Assembly: GCA_001823215.1 (NCBI GenBank)
Contig: MHTV01000013.1
Location: forward strand, 1 to 34,966
Direction of reading: 5' to 3'
Source: Candidatus Wildermuthbacteria bacterium RIFCSPHIGHO2_02_FULL_45_25
GTDB taxonomy: Bacteria > Patescibacteriota > Minisyncoccia > Minisyncoccales > UBA10102
Length of the DNA stretch: 34,966 nucleotides
Within the stretch, counting starts at the first letter, position 1. Each line of letters begins with the position of its first letter. The position numbers and the translations under genes were made by a program. Of this stretch, positions 1-8,700 are shown in pieces. Below the pieces are notes generated by a model. It ran no database searches and was not told the origin of the DNA. It saw nothing but the letters and a program-made list of their open reading frames with translations.

Positions 1-1536
1 CAAAATATAGTCTTTGCCCGGATTGATGGAATGGGCATTCGGAGTTTTATCACTCATCTTAATCGTCAGCAATCCTTCCCGAATATGCTGATCGCTTCTT
101 CCTTTGCCGTCCCAATTTCCAACCGCAACAACGGATGGAGAAAAGCCGTATTGGAGCCCTCTCGCGGCAATCAGCACATTATCGCCATCGGTAATATCAG
201 CGTTCAACGTGCGTCCCGCGCCTCCGGCAACATCGGCAAGAATTCTGAATCTCCTTGTTTCTCCACGCTTTAAGACAATCTTCAAGTTATCCCATATTAC
301 CCTTCCATCAGCTGACCAAAAAGAAACTGTCTTGATAAGCTTTTTGTTTGTCAGATCATAGAGTTTAAGATTTTTACTCTCTGACAAAAAACTTGAACCT
401 GCATGCAAAGCGGTTATCCGATCAATCACAACCGCTTCTTCATCTCCTGTCATAACCGCAAATTGATTCAGAAACGCTTCTTTTCTGCCCACATTTGGAG
501 CAACATCAAAAATGGGATCGTCCTCCCGAACTTGCATACTCGCAATACCCATCTGAAGAACGGAAAAACTTTTCCCTTGCAAAGGAAACATCCCTTGCAC
601 ACTCATATTCTCTGCCTGAATATCCACTGTTTCCTGAATCCCCAACACCACAGTTTTGCCGGTAGTTACGCCAGAAGGAATATCCGCCTGAATAGAAAAA
701 GTCCGCTTTGCGCCAACAGGAACACGCAACGCAGGCAAGAATATCATTGTTGCTTTTGCATTCGCATTCAAAGAAACATTGTTGCCCAGAGGAATTCCAT
801 TTTCATCGAGAAGTTGAATATTTTCAACGTCCTCGTTCGTGCTCAAGCCAGAATGCGATATCGTCAGAGAAATGATCCTTGCCTCTCTCTCGAGAGCAGT
901 CATCGTGAATTTTGTAAATATGCTTCGAGTACCGCTTGCGATCGTGCCGCCCATGGGAGTATCTGGAGCCAACGCAATCAATACGCCCGCAGTTGGCGAG
1001 ACAGAGGGTGAAGCCACGGCTGATGGAGAACCTGCCGGGATCCCTGCAAGAATTCTGTTGAGCTTTGCTTTCGTAAACTCATCGAATACTCCCGTTGCCA
1101 GCGTTTTTCCTTGAGGAGTTAAAATTTCCGAAGCGTATTTCTGCTGAAAGCGGATAAGCCCTGCTTTCGTGCGATTGCCAAAATAGGAGCTTTCATTCCC
1201 CGGCGCGCCAAATCCTTCAACCGCTACTTGTGTTGCAGTATCCATATTCAGCGCGATCTGAAGATATTTCACCTCTGTCGAGGTTGTTCCTTCCGCCAAA
1301 TCGCTTGCAAATACAAACCCTTGCGGAATACGATTCGGCAAACCATTCATCTGCTGTCCAGATTGAAAAGCAATAAGTTGCTGCTGAAGTTTTCCAAGCT
1401 GCAAAAGCAAATTATTAATTTGCGCATGGAGATCCGCCGATCCTTGAGCTGATAGAGAGGAAGGCATCCCTATTACGCCAATCAATCCGATAATCACATA
1501 TACCAAAATCCATGTTTTAAGTTTCCGCAAATCCAT
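1..1536 (-). CDS. Secreted peptidoglycan-binding-domain surface protein (3' end outside window)
   Basis: An open frame of 512 codons runs from ATG at 1536 off the left edge without a stop. Residues 1-31 are a signal peptide (hydrophobic stretch ILVYVIIGLIGVIG, then SLSA/QG). Residues about 35-60 are Gln/Leu-rich and coiled-coil-like. Residues about 78-160 resemble a peptidoglycan-binding domain: a helix with EVKYLQIALN, then YFGNRTKAGLIRFQQKY and a GVFDEFTKAKL ending. After an Ala/Ser/Pro linker (about 165-185) there are at least two beta-rich repeats of about 130 residues, each ending in a motif like 'RTFSIQADI' or 'RRFRILADV'. It probably sits at the cell surface, anchored through the wall-binding domain. 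The specific role is unknown; this arrangement is common in Patescibacteria. The start is supported by a promoter whose -10 lies 5 bases upstream. Confidence 0.8.
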   Translation of the reverse strand, partial: MDLRKLKTWILVYVIIGLIGVIGMPSSLSAQGSADLHAQINNLLLQLGKLQQQLIAFQSGQQMNGLPNRIPQGFVFASDLAEGTTSTEVKYLQIALNMDTATQVAVEGFGAPGNESSYFGNRTKAGLIRFQQKYASEILTPQGKTLATGVFDEFTKAKLNRILAGIPAGSPSAVASPSVSPTAGVLIALAPDTPMGGTIASGTRSIFTKFTMTALEREARIISLTISHSGLSTNEDVENIQLLDENGIPLGNNVSLNANAKATMIFLPALRVPVGAKRTFSIQADIPSGVTTGKTVVLGIQETVDIQAENMSVQGMFPLQGKSFSVLQMGIASMQVREDDPIFDVAPNVGRKEAFLNQFAVMTGDEEAVVIDRITALHAGSSFLSESKNLKLYDLTNKKLIKTVSFWSADGRVIWDNLKIVLKRGETRRFRILADVAGGAGRTLNADITDGDNVLIAARGLQYGFSPSVVAVGNWDGKGRSDQHIREGLLTIKMSDKTPNAHSINPGKDYIL

Positions 1537-1541
1537 ATTGT

Positions 1542-1571
1542 TTTATATTACCACAAAAGTAAGCATGTAAA
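1542..1571 (-). promoter_or_regulatory. Promoter of the surface-protein gene
   Basis: TTTACA (1566-1571), an 18-base spacer, then TATAAA (1542-1547). Only 5 bases separate the -10 from the ATG, so the transcript would be leaderless or nearly so. No Shine-Dalgarno is present. Confidence 0.5.
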
Positions 1572-1826
1572 GACCCAACTCATTTCAATTGAGCCGCCTC
1601 TTAGATGCGCTCAATAGGTTGATAGACACGGAGTCACAAAAAATTCAGGCGGCCTATGTCTGATTTGTCCGGGTAATGCCTGCGGCTTAGATGCCGAGGA
1701 ACATTCTCCTCATTAAGGAATCAGCTTCAGCCGCATAACGTAGACACCGCTGTCCAGCAACTGATCCTTCTAGCCGACCTTGCCGCGCTATCGGATATAT
1801 GCCTTTCCGATCGTCAGTAAACAAAA
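1572..1826. other. Structured intergenic stretch, possible non-coding RNA
   Basis: This gap between two minus-strand genes has no convincing protein. It is rich in complementary segments: ATTGAGC (1588-1594) with GCTCAAT (1609-1615); alternatively GCCGCCT (1593-1599) with AGGCGGC (1647-1653). Further on, TGCGGCT (1681-1687) pairs with AGCCGCA (1729-1735) and encloses GAGGA (1696-1700)/TCCTC (1707-1711). AAGGAATCAG (1715-1724) matches CTGATCCTT (1761-1769) with one bulge. A terminator follows at 1823-1860. I could not match it to tmRNA, RNase P RNA, SRP RNA or 6S RNA signatures. The transcribed strand is undecided. Confidence 0.3.
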
Positions 1827-1860
1827 AGCCGGCTTGCGATTCGCTTGCCGGCTCTTTTTT
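1823..1860 (-). terminator. Bidirectional intrinsic terminator after the ABC-F gene
   Basis: AGCCGGC (1827-1833) pairs with GCCGGCT (1847-1853). A run of A lies on one side and CTTTTTT on the other, so it can act on both strands. It fits the end of the ABC-F gene on the minus strand and could also end a plus-strand RNA from 1572-1826. Confidence 0.7.
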
Positions 1861-1927
1861 ATCAAAAACGATCCAAATAGAACTTGGAAGAACACATATC
1901 ATTCCCACTGGTTCAATACCGTTCTAT

Positions 1928-3388
1928 TCAGGATATATATTTTTCCAAGTCCAATGTCTCGTCAATCCTAACTTGTTTTACAAAATCCGGCACATGACTT
2001 ACTAAAATCATCGCTCCTGCATATCTATTGAGAGCCGCGGCGATCACCGGAATGTGGCGAAAGTTGATATGGTTTGTTGGCTCGTCCAAAATCAATAGCC
2101 CCGGCTTTTGCAGAACTAAACGGGCAAAAGCAACCAACCCCTTTTGGCCTTCAGACAAACTTCCGATTTTGGAATGCATCATTTCTGACGTGATCAAGAA
2201 TCCTGCCGCCACGGCTCGAAGATTTTCTTCTGATTGTTCTTGAGATACGCGGCCAAGAGATTCGTAGACCGTATCTTCAAAGTTCAGCGTGGAAAAATCT
2301 TGGCGGTAATATCCCACTCTTACGCCAGCAGCAATCGTAGCTCCCTTGGATATTCCCGAAGCTAACGATTCTAGCAATGTTGTTTTGCCGATTCCGTTTG
2401 GCCCGGTGATGAGCAAATGTTCATTTTTCCTCACAGAAATTTTCGCCGCGCATTCCACTGCTTTATGATCCTTGATAATCGAAAAAGATCGAATACTTAC
2501 GATTTCCCCGGCCATTTCCTCTTGCGCAGGAATTATAAATTTGCGGATTGTTTTATCTTCTTTGCGCACCTCTACCATTTCTTCTTCCGCCTGTTCCACC
2601 CGATCTCTCATTTTTTTTGCCACCAATCTCATTTTTCCTCCTTTGTGGGAGAAGAAGTTCGCTTTATCTTTGCTTTCCTGAATCTTCTTTGCCAATTGTG
2701 CGTTTTTGCGATTTTCTTTTTCAATGCGCGCGGCAATTTCCTCCAATAAATCCAGATAGTTTCCCACGTATTGCTCAACCTTTCGAGTAAACACATCCAA
2801 ATATAAAACACCTTGCGTAAAAGCGTTTAAGAATTGAGCGTCATGGGAAATGACGATACAGGTTTTGGGATAATCAATAAGAAACTGGGTAAGATGAGCA
2901 ATGCCGGATTTATCGAGATTATTGGTTGGCTCATCTAGCAAAAGTAAATCGGGGTCTTGAATCAACGCGGATGCTAGCAGCAAACGCGCTTGTTGGCCGC
3001 CCGAAAATGATTTCACCAACCTCTCCTTGGGCGCTGCCAGATTTACCACCTTCAAAACTTGATCAATCTTTGGGTCAATATCATATATTTTCCTGTTGAA
3101 ACATTTTTCAAAAAATTCCCTCACGGTCAACTCAAGCTGATTACGCGGGATAACTTGCCTAGCGGTGGCAACCGATAAGCCGGGAGCCAAATGCGTAGCT
3201 CCGGATTCCGCTTCCAATTGCCCGCAAATCAGTTGAAAAATCGTGCTTTTGCCAGCTCCATTCTGTCCCATCAGCGTAATTTTAGCTCCCCGGCGCACCG
3301 TAAAACTTACCTCATTCAGAATGGGCTTTTTGGGTCCGTATTCAAACGTAACGTCATCAAATCGTAAAATAACTTCGCCTTGCGCCAT
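1928..3388 (-). CDS. ABC-F family ATP-binding protein (ribosome-associated type)
   Basis: 486 residues with two ABC ATPase domains and no membrane segments, the ABC-F layout. Domain 1 has Walker A GQNGAGKST (about residue 42), signature FSGGQQARLLL and Walker B LLLLDEPTNNLD. A charged helical linker follows (about 215-290, many Glu/Lys), as in ABC-F proteins that reach into the ribosomal E site. Domain 2 has Walker A GPNGIGKTT, signature LSEGQKGLV and Walker B LLILDEPTNHI. Family members modulate translation or protect ribosomes from antibiotics; which applies here cannot be told. It is shorter than Uup or EttA (about 550-640). A perfect TATAAT lies at 3408-3413, 19 bases upstream of the ATG. 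The gene appears monocistronic and ends at the terminator at 1823-1860. Confidence 0.9.
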   Translation of the reverse strand: MAQGEVILRFDDVTFEYGPKKPILNEVSFTVRRGAKITLMGQNGAGKSTIFQLICGQLEAESGATHLAPGLSVATARQVIPRNQLELTVREFFEKCFNRKIYDIDPKIDQVLKVVNLAAPKERLVKSFSGGQQARLLLASALIQDPDLLLLDEPTNNLDKSGIAHLTQFLIDYPKTCIVISHDAQFLNAFTQGVLYLDVFTRKVEQYVGNYLDLLEEIAARIEKENRKNAQLAKKIQESKDKANFFSHKGGKMRLVAKKMRDRVEQAEEEMVEVRKEDKTIRKFIIPAQEEMAGEIVSIRSFSIIKDHKAVECAAKISVRKNEHLLITGPNGIGKTTLLESLASGISKGATIAAGVRVGYYRQDFSTLNFEDTVYESLGRVSQEQSEENLRAVAAGFLITSEMMHSKIGSLSEGQKGLVAFARLVLQKPGLLILDEPTNHINFRHIPVIAAALNRYAGAMILVSHVPDFVKQVRIDETLDLEKYIS

Positions 3389-3491
3389 ACAAAGAAAACA
3401 GCTTTAAATTATACCCCCATATCCTACCTTATTTCGCAAAAAATTGCACCCTTCGAGAACAATTACCGCATTGCGCATTCCATCTTACCAT

Positions 3492-3535
3492 AATGAAACA
3501 GACCCCAAACACTTTTCTCGCGGGTCTGTTTCATT
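3492..3535 (-). terminator. 14-bp perfect hairpin, terminator-like without U-tract
   Basis: AATGAAACAGACCC (3492-3505) pairs perfectly with GGGTCTGTTTCATT (3522-3535), 16-base loop. It lies 40 bases past the stop of the small minus-strand ORF at 3576-3716 and upstream of the ABC-F promoter. No strong T-run follows on either strand, so 3'-end protection is as likely as termination. Confidence 0.45.
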
Positions 3536-3575
3536 CGGCTTTCTTCGCACTCATAACTTTTCACTTATCTTATCT

Positions 3576-3716
3576 TTATGCGCTTGTGAATGTGCTCTGA
3601 TGGAATTTCTCTGGCATTCCATCCTCGCCCTTTTCATCCTGCGCAGGATCTTCTTTCTGCGGAAGAGGAGTAATCTCCCAACTCCTCATTCCTCCACTTT
3701 CTCCCTCCTCTTCCAT
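3576..3716 (-). CDS. Small acidic protein, 46 residues, unknown function
   Basis: ATG at 3716, TAA at 3576-3578. The 46-residue product begins MEEEGESGGMRSWEITPLPQ, is strongly acidic in its first two thirds and ends KFHQSTFTSA; no membrane segment or known motif is seen. The case for a real gene is positional. A TTGACT-16-TATTAT promoter lies directly upstream with only 4 bases between -10 and ATG, the near-leaderless style of other genes here, and a 14-bp hairpin follows the stop. Internally GGAAGAGGAG (from 3661) can pair with CTCCTCTTCC (around 3705), so the transcript may instead be a structured RNA that happens to contain an ORF. Confidence 0.4.
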   Translation of the reverse strand: MEEEGESGGMRSWEITPLPQKEDPAQDEKGEDGMPEKFHQSTFTSA

Positions 3717-3720
3717 ACTC

Positions 3721-3748
3721 ATAATAACACAATTATACATTTAGTCAA
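3721..3748 (-). promoter_or_regulatory. Promoter of the small acidic ORF/RNA
   Basis: TTGACT (3743-3748), 16-base spacer, TATTAT (3721-3726), reading leftwards. A second overlapping TATAAT-like box lies in the spacer. Confidence 0.5.
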
Positions 3749-3876
3749 TATCATGCCGTGTAACTTTTTGCTTTAACGCGGAAAAGTTATCAAATAACGA
3801 AACGAACATTCAACATACGGAGGATTTCCTTTGTTCCTCTTCTTACTCGATAGTTTCCTCTCTTTGGATTGAGCTT

Positions 3877-4095
3877 TTATTCGCTGCCCTCTTTTTTCAT
3901 GGTTTCGAGCTCTTCCTCTGAAAAAGAAGTAAGCCAAAAAATAAATGGCCGCCGAAGCTTATCTACCGACCAATTATTATCTTTAAACAAAGACGGCTTA
4001 TCCACCTTAAAACGGGAAAGCAAATAGGGGGTTGCTTGAAGCGCCCGGGAAGACAATCTGTTATGCTCTTGAAGAAATTGCTGTTTTTTCGTCAT
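3877..4095 (-). CDS. Small protein of unknown function, 72 residues
   Basis: ATG at 4095 gives 72 residues starting MTKKQQFLQEHNRLSSRALQ and ending EEELETMKKEGSE. It is soluble and mixed-charge, with a hydrophobic patch RRPFIFWLTSF near residue 55; I recognise no family. An upstream in-frame TTG at 4110 is possible but lies inside the terminator stem. There is no Shine-Dalgarno, because the bases before the ATG are the U-tract of an intrinsic terminator (4098-4126). A promoter about 80 bases upstream suggests the gene is read through a regulated terminator. The composition looks like a genuine protein, but the start context is unusual. Confidence 0.5.
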   Translation of the reverse strand: MTKKQQFLQEHNRLSSRALQATPYLLSRFKVDKPSLFKDNNWSVDKLRRPFIFWLTSFSEEELETMKKEGSE

Positions 4096-4097
4096 AA

Positions 4098-4126
4098 GAA
4101 AGAAAAACAACTCCGATGAGGAGTTG
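4098..4126 (-). terminator. Leader terminator (candidate attenuator) before the 72-residue ORF
   Basis: On the minus strand CAACTCC (4120-4126) pairs with GGAGTTG (4108-4114) and is followed at once by TTTTTCTTTC, a textbook intrinsic terminator. It ends three bases before an ATG. The leader's 5' end carries GAGTTG (4163-4168), which can pair with CAACTC of the terminator's first arm and so act as an anti-terminator. Confidence 0.5.
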
Positions 4127-4176
4127 CGGGATTGCGAATTTTTTATAGATTTCTAAAGACCTCAACTCTTATGCTC

Positions 4177-4205
4177 AAGATATCATAGAAATTAATATAC
4201 GTCAA
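4177..4205 (-). promoter_or_regulatory. Promoter of the attenuated small gene
   Basis: TTGACG (4200-4205), 17-base spacer, TATCTT (4177-4182) on the minus strand. Predicted start is near 4170, giving a leader of about 75 bases that carries the terminator. Confidence 0.45.
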
Positions 4206-4252
4206 TGAAACTATCCTCGAACACCATACCTCTTCTGTGATAGGATAACTAT

Positions 4253-4861
4253 ATGGAACAGCTTGTGAAATTTCTTACTGAACAAGGAATCCTGAAAAGT
4301 CCGCATATCATTGACGCTTTTCATACTGTTGACCGCAAAGATTTCGTATTGGCTGAATATCAAGAACAGGCGTATGAGGATTATCCCCTTCCCATTGGAC
4401 ATAGCCAAACAATCTCCCAACCCAGCACCGTGGGCTTTATGCTCGAACTTCTTGGACCAACGCAAGGAGAAAAGATTCTTGATATGGGATCGGGTTCGGG
4501 CTGGACAACTGCTCTTCTGGCACAAATCGCAGGCGATCAAGGAAAAGTTTTTGGCATGGAAATTATTCCGGAACTTGTGAGCTTTGGCCAGAAAAATCTC
4601 CAAAAATATCATTTTTCAAATGCCGCCATTCTGCAAGCCACAGACGTATTGGGATATCCAAGCCAAGCTCCATTTGATAAAATTCTGGTTTCCGCCGCCG
4701 CAAAAGAAATTCCCCAACAACTGATTGATCAGCTTGTCATTGGCGGCATCATGGTTATCCCGATTGAAAACGCGGTATGGAAAATAAAAAAAGTATCTCC
4801 CAAAGAAACCGAAACGCAAAAATTCGAAGGATTTGTTTTTGTTCCCCTTGTTACCAAATAA
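4253..4861 (+). CDS. pcm: Protein-L-isoaspartate O-methyltransferase family protein
   Basis: 202 residues, a normal Pcm length. It transfers a methyl group from S-adenosylmethionine to isoaspartyl residues in damaged proteins. Family signatures are in order: the N-terminal helix region, PLPIGHSQTISQPSTVGFML (the substrate/active-site block), then the SAM-binding motif I LDMGSGSGWTTALLA (about 80-94), an acidic GMEIIP strand end, and the C-terminal block GGIMVIPIE. AGGA seven bases before the ATG is a reasonable Shine-Dalgarno. It is one of the few plus-strand genes. Its last 11 bases overlap tail-to-tail with the MEMO-family gene. Bacterial and archaeal homologues include free SAM methyltransferases, so the exact substrate is inferred. 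Confidence 0.88.
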   Translation: MEQLVKFLTEQGILKSPHIIDAFHTVDRKDFVLAEYQEQAYEDYPLPIGHSQTISQPSTVGFMLELLGPTQGEKILDMGSGSGWTTALLAQIAGDQGKVFGMEIIPELVSFGQKNLQKYHFSNAAILQATDVLGYPSQAPFDKILVSAAAKEIPQQLIDQLVIGGIMVIPIENAVWKIKKVSPKETETQKFEGFVFVPLVTK

Positions 4862-5750
4862 TGGGAACGCCAAAAAACTGCAGCACATATCCTGTCGTAG
4901 AATCTTTGTTATTGCTCACGGAAGCAGAATTAAAAGTTCCCATCGGGAAATTGCTTGTCGCTCCCATACTCTTTACCGCCGCCATCATCGCCACAAGAGA
5001 TTGAGGGGAATCCGCTTCCACAAGTCCTGCTAACTTTGGCTCCATAAATGTGAGCGAATAAGCTGACTGTTCATCAAGAGGTCTTGCCTGTTCTTCCGGA
5101 AGATAATGAGAAAAATCCACGCTCGCGATAATAAACGTATTTGGTGTGGCTATCGAAGCAAGAAATTCCCCAAAAGATTCCGCCATCTCATTGGTACTGC
5201 TCGAACGGAATACAATAGGGACAACTGTTGCCTTTGGGAAAAATTTACCGATCAAGAGCATCTGCGAGTGGATCGAATGATCGTTAAACGGAAGCTCGTC
5301 ATGAACGGCAAATGTTTGCTCCTCGAGTTTATTAAGTAATGCTAAATCCGGCTTCAATCTTCCAAATGGCGTCAGAAACGGAGCTTTTGAGAAACTCACA
5401 TCGCCTTCTCCTCTCTCAAAATGGTCAGGGCCTAGGATGATAAAAGTATCCACTTGTTTGCTTTTTTGCAGTTTGGCATAAAATTCAACAAGCAAGGGAA
5501 TTGCGGTTGGAATATGATGGGGAACAACTCCTCCCATAAGATATTGCGCGGCTATAGCTTCCACATTCTCAAATTTTTCCGTTTGAGTTTCAATGTATCC
5601 CGCCTCTTTAAAGTACGCAGATACATGCGTTACACCCGACCCCTCTTTCTTGCTGGGAGTAATATCGTTATGAGCGCCACTCAAGGAAAGCGCAATGCCC
5701 GCAAAAACAACAATACAAACAGTTTGGAAGATGACAATTTTTCTTTTCAT
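4851..5750 (-). CDS. Membrane-anchored MEMO-family protein (AmmeMemoRadiSam protein B-like)
   Basis: 299 residues. Residues about 5-25 form a signal anchor (IVIFQTVCIVVFAGIALSLS), so the domain would face outside; most MEMO homologues are cytosolic. Family motifs are GGVVPHHIP (about 74-82), FIILGPDHF, NDHSIHSQMLL and IIASVDFSHY, supplying the expected metal-binding-type histidines of this class-III-dioxygenase-like fold. The only cysteine is in the anchor, so the cysteine used by human MEMO1 is not conserved. Enzymatic activity of the family is poorly understood. The start codon overlaps the stop of the macroglobulin-Hint gene (ATGA, 5747-5750), so the two are translationally coupled and probably act together at the cell surface. 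The 3' end overlaps pcm by 11 bases. Confidence 0.8.
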   Translation of the reverse strand: MKRKIVIFQTVCIVVFAGIALSLSGAHNDITPSKKEGSGVTHVSAYFKEAGYIETQTEKFENVEAIAAQYLMGGVVPHHIPTAIPLLVEFYAKLQKSKQVDTFIILGPDHFERGEGDVSFSKAPFLTPFGRLKPDLALLNKLEEQTFAVHDELPFNDHSIHSQMLLIGKFFPKATVVPIVFRSSSTNEMAESFGEFLASIATPNTFIIASVDFSHYLPEEQARPLDEQSAYSLTFMEPKLAGLVEADSPQSLVAMMAAVKSMGATSNFPMGTFNSASVSNNKDSTTGYVLQFFGVPIIW

Positions 5751-8700
5751 TCGCGAATGCTTATTCGATCCGGAGCAGACACATTCAAACTTTGGGAACT
5801 TTTTGCGGACTGAATCAATACGGGTTCCGCCTCATATTCGCCTTTTGTCACCACTCTCGCATAATAAGAAAGCGCGGAGCACGATCCGAATTTCGGATTC
5901 CAATCTAAAAAGGTAACGGTCTGATCTTCAATGCGAGCTGGATATCGCACGCAATCGCCCTCTTTGCTCTGTATAACGTTGAGCCGTGTTACCGCTCGCA
6001 ACCCACTGGGCAAATGATCTATAACTTGATAGCGCCCCTTCAAAGCCCCTAATCCAAATGAATCGGATAATTCAATTTTTACGATATCTCCTTCTTTGAA
6101 TTCTGTCGTTGGCATCCCGTTTACCACATATCTTCTCGTAACACGCAAAGATTCATCCATTGCAAGCTCTTCTGGATCAACCGCTTGGTCATACCTGCTC
6201 ACTACATCAACTCGTCCGCTCACATTCTCAAAACGCAAAGTTTGCAATTCTTCTGGCGCCATCGCGAGCCGCACGCTTTCGCCTGCTTTCAGAGTATGCG
6301 AATCCGCGCGATCCTTTGTGCGATAGGCAAAACTCACATCTTCTCCTTTCAAGCGAGGCAACACAGCTTTCAGATATCCAAGTAACTCAAAGTTAATGAG
6401 CTTCTCTTTGGGCTGCTGTTCAAAAACATACGAAGCCAAACCTTCAGCTTCCGGCTCTTGAAGACTGCCCGCCAATTGAGCGAGAAGCGCAGTGAGAATA
6501 ATATTCTCATCTGCTGACTTTAATTCCTCCACAAAAAAATAGGGAGATTTGCTCACAAGTTTTTGTTTCAGATGCTCTTGATAATATGCGCGCGCCTCTT
6601 CTTTTGCTCCTATCGTATCGAGCGCAAGAGCAATATACGCCTTGTCCATAAGAGTCAAATCCTTTTCATCCTTGATATGTTGCAAACTCACCAACACCGG
6701 TTCTTTCAGCGCAGCCAATCCATACAAAGCCAAAACTACTCGAGAGGCATCTGCCTTTCTATCATTCAACGATTGAGTGAAATAGGTTTTGAGCATTTCT
6801 CGGGAAATATCTATATTCTCTTCTTTCATGAGATCGGCGAATTGAGCGCTCACTCGCAAATCCTCATCGCTATAAGGAAGCAAGGCAATACCTCCGCTTC
6901 CCGGCTGATACGCGCGAAATTCAGGAGATTCATCCTCTTGTTCTTCGCCAAAGAATTTTTTGAGCAAAAGCCCGCCGAAATACCGGCTTGAAACCTGATC
7001 CACTCTTACTCCACCGCTTTGAGCAAGAGCAAGAAGCGGCCAATAGTAGATTGCTCTTTCTTGCGAAGTGAAGATCAACTGCGTAAATCCCTTTTCGTTC
7101 CCTTTGATTCCTTCAAGCGAAGAACTCACTTGATGGTATTCAGCCGCACTTTGAGTAAAGTAACTATCGAGCACTCTTATCTCTTTTACGATCGCGTCGC
7201 TGAACCCTCCCGCATTCGCTGACACTTTTATCTGATGAGTTCCGACCGAAAGCTGTCCCAGATTAAATTCTTCCGAGCGAGATCCGGATTTTTCGAGCAA
7301 CTTGAAAGGCAACGTATCACTTTCCACGCGATAGGTTACAGGATATTGAATTTCTTCCGTGCCGAATACTCGCGTTCGAATAATAAGTTTATCGCCATCC
7401 AGATACGTTCGATTCAACGATGCCTCCACAAAGAGAGGCAATCCAACAGGAACAAACTCAATTGTTTTGCCCGCGAGCCAATCTTTACTCACTGCCTGCA
7501 ATGTTACTCTCCACGACGTGATATTGTCTGGTAACGCAAAGGAAACATTCGCGCGGCCGTCAGAATCCGTCAAAATAGATTTATATATCGCGACATCCTC
7601 AAATTCTCCCCGCGCTTCGCCTCCTCCTTTCTCTTCGTTATGAACATACAAGGTATCCGCAAAATAGGTATGATTGCCTTCCACTTCAAAGTTATGCACG
7701 TTCACCCACTCATCCACTTTTTGGATAGAAGTTACCGCAACTTGCTTGCCCATGGAATTTTGGAGCATATCGCCGATCTTCAATTGGCCGGCTTTGTTCC
7801 ATTCTCCATTGATATACAAGCGATGATTTTCGGTTACCCGAAGCTTGTCATTCACAATTACATATCCCCTCACCAAATGAGAAGTTACCCTTGCCACTTT
7901 TGCCTCCACCAATGCGCTTGAATCTTCCGATTCTTTTGTGAGAATTGTTTCGCCCGCATGCACGTCTTCAATGGATTTGGATCCCAACGGTGTCAAAATC
8001 TGTGTCCCCGACAAGAAACATCCTCCAAGCTCCGCGCCAGATTCCAATGGAGTGAGATGGGAAGATCTCGTCAAAAGGGAAACATACACGTCATTGTATA
8101 ACGCGCTTGTAATATCTTTTTCTGTAGGATTTAAGGTAAAAACCGCTTCATCCAAAGCGCCGATATGCACTTGAGCTTCTTTGGGATTGCCGTTGGGATC
8201 GGTTACTTCAATATTCAGCCGCACTTCTTCTCCCGGCTTATACCGTTCTTTATCTTTGCTTACGTTAATCTGTAATCTTTTTTCTTCCGCCTCAAAAGAC
8301 AAATTCATCGGCCAACTGTCATGAAATCTCTTGCCGCTAAACCAAACCCCAATGACATTCACATTCGGGATATACATATCCTGGAACGTATCGGTATAAT
8401 TTGGCTCATCGGCAAGCTCATACGAATGCACTCCGCCTACCACTCTTATAAACAGGAAATCACGAGGAGATGATGCCACCGCATTGCCAGCGTTATCCTG
8501 AAGCTCAAGAGAAATTTTCTCTCCAAGCTTGTATTGCTTTTTCTCTTCGTCTCTATTCTTTAATGCTACTCCAGAGGTATCATACCCGGAGAACGGCGAA
8601 CGAGAATATCCAAACGCATAGCGCTGAACTTCCACTGCGCGACCATTCGTGTCTCGCGTCGTAAAAATAATTTTATAAGTTTTGTCTTCTTCGAGCTTCT

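Noticed and set aside
1572-1826. tmRNA, RNase P RNA or 6S RNA
   Set aside because: No tag-peptide ORF with tRNA-like ends, no conserved P4 core, and no single long rod with a central bubble could be traced.
1687-1908. 73-codon minus-strand ORF in the structured intergenic region
   Set aside because: It crosses the terminator hairpin and has no promoter, ribosome site or recognisable protein pattern.
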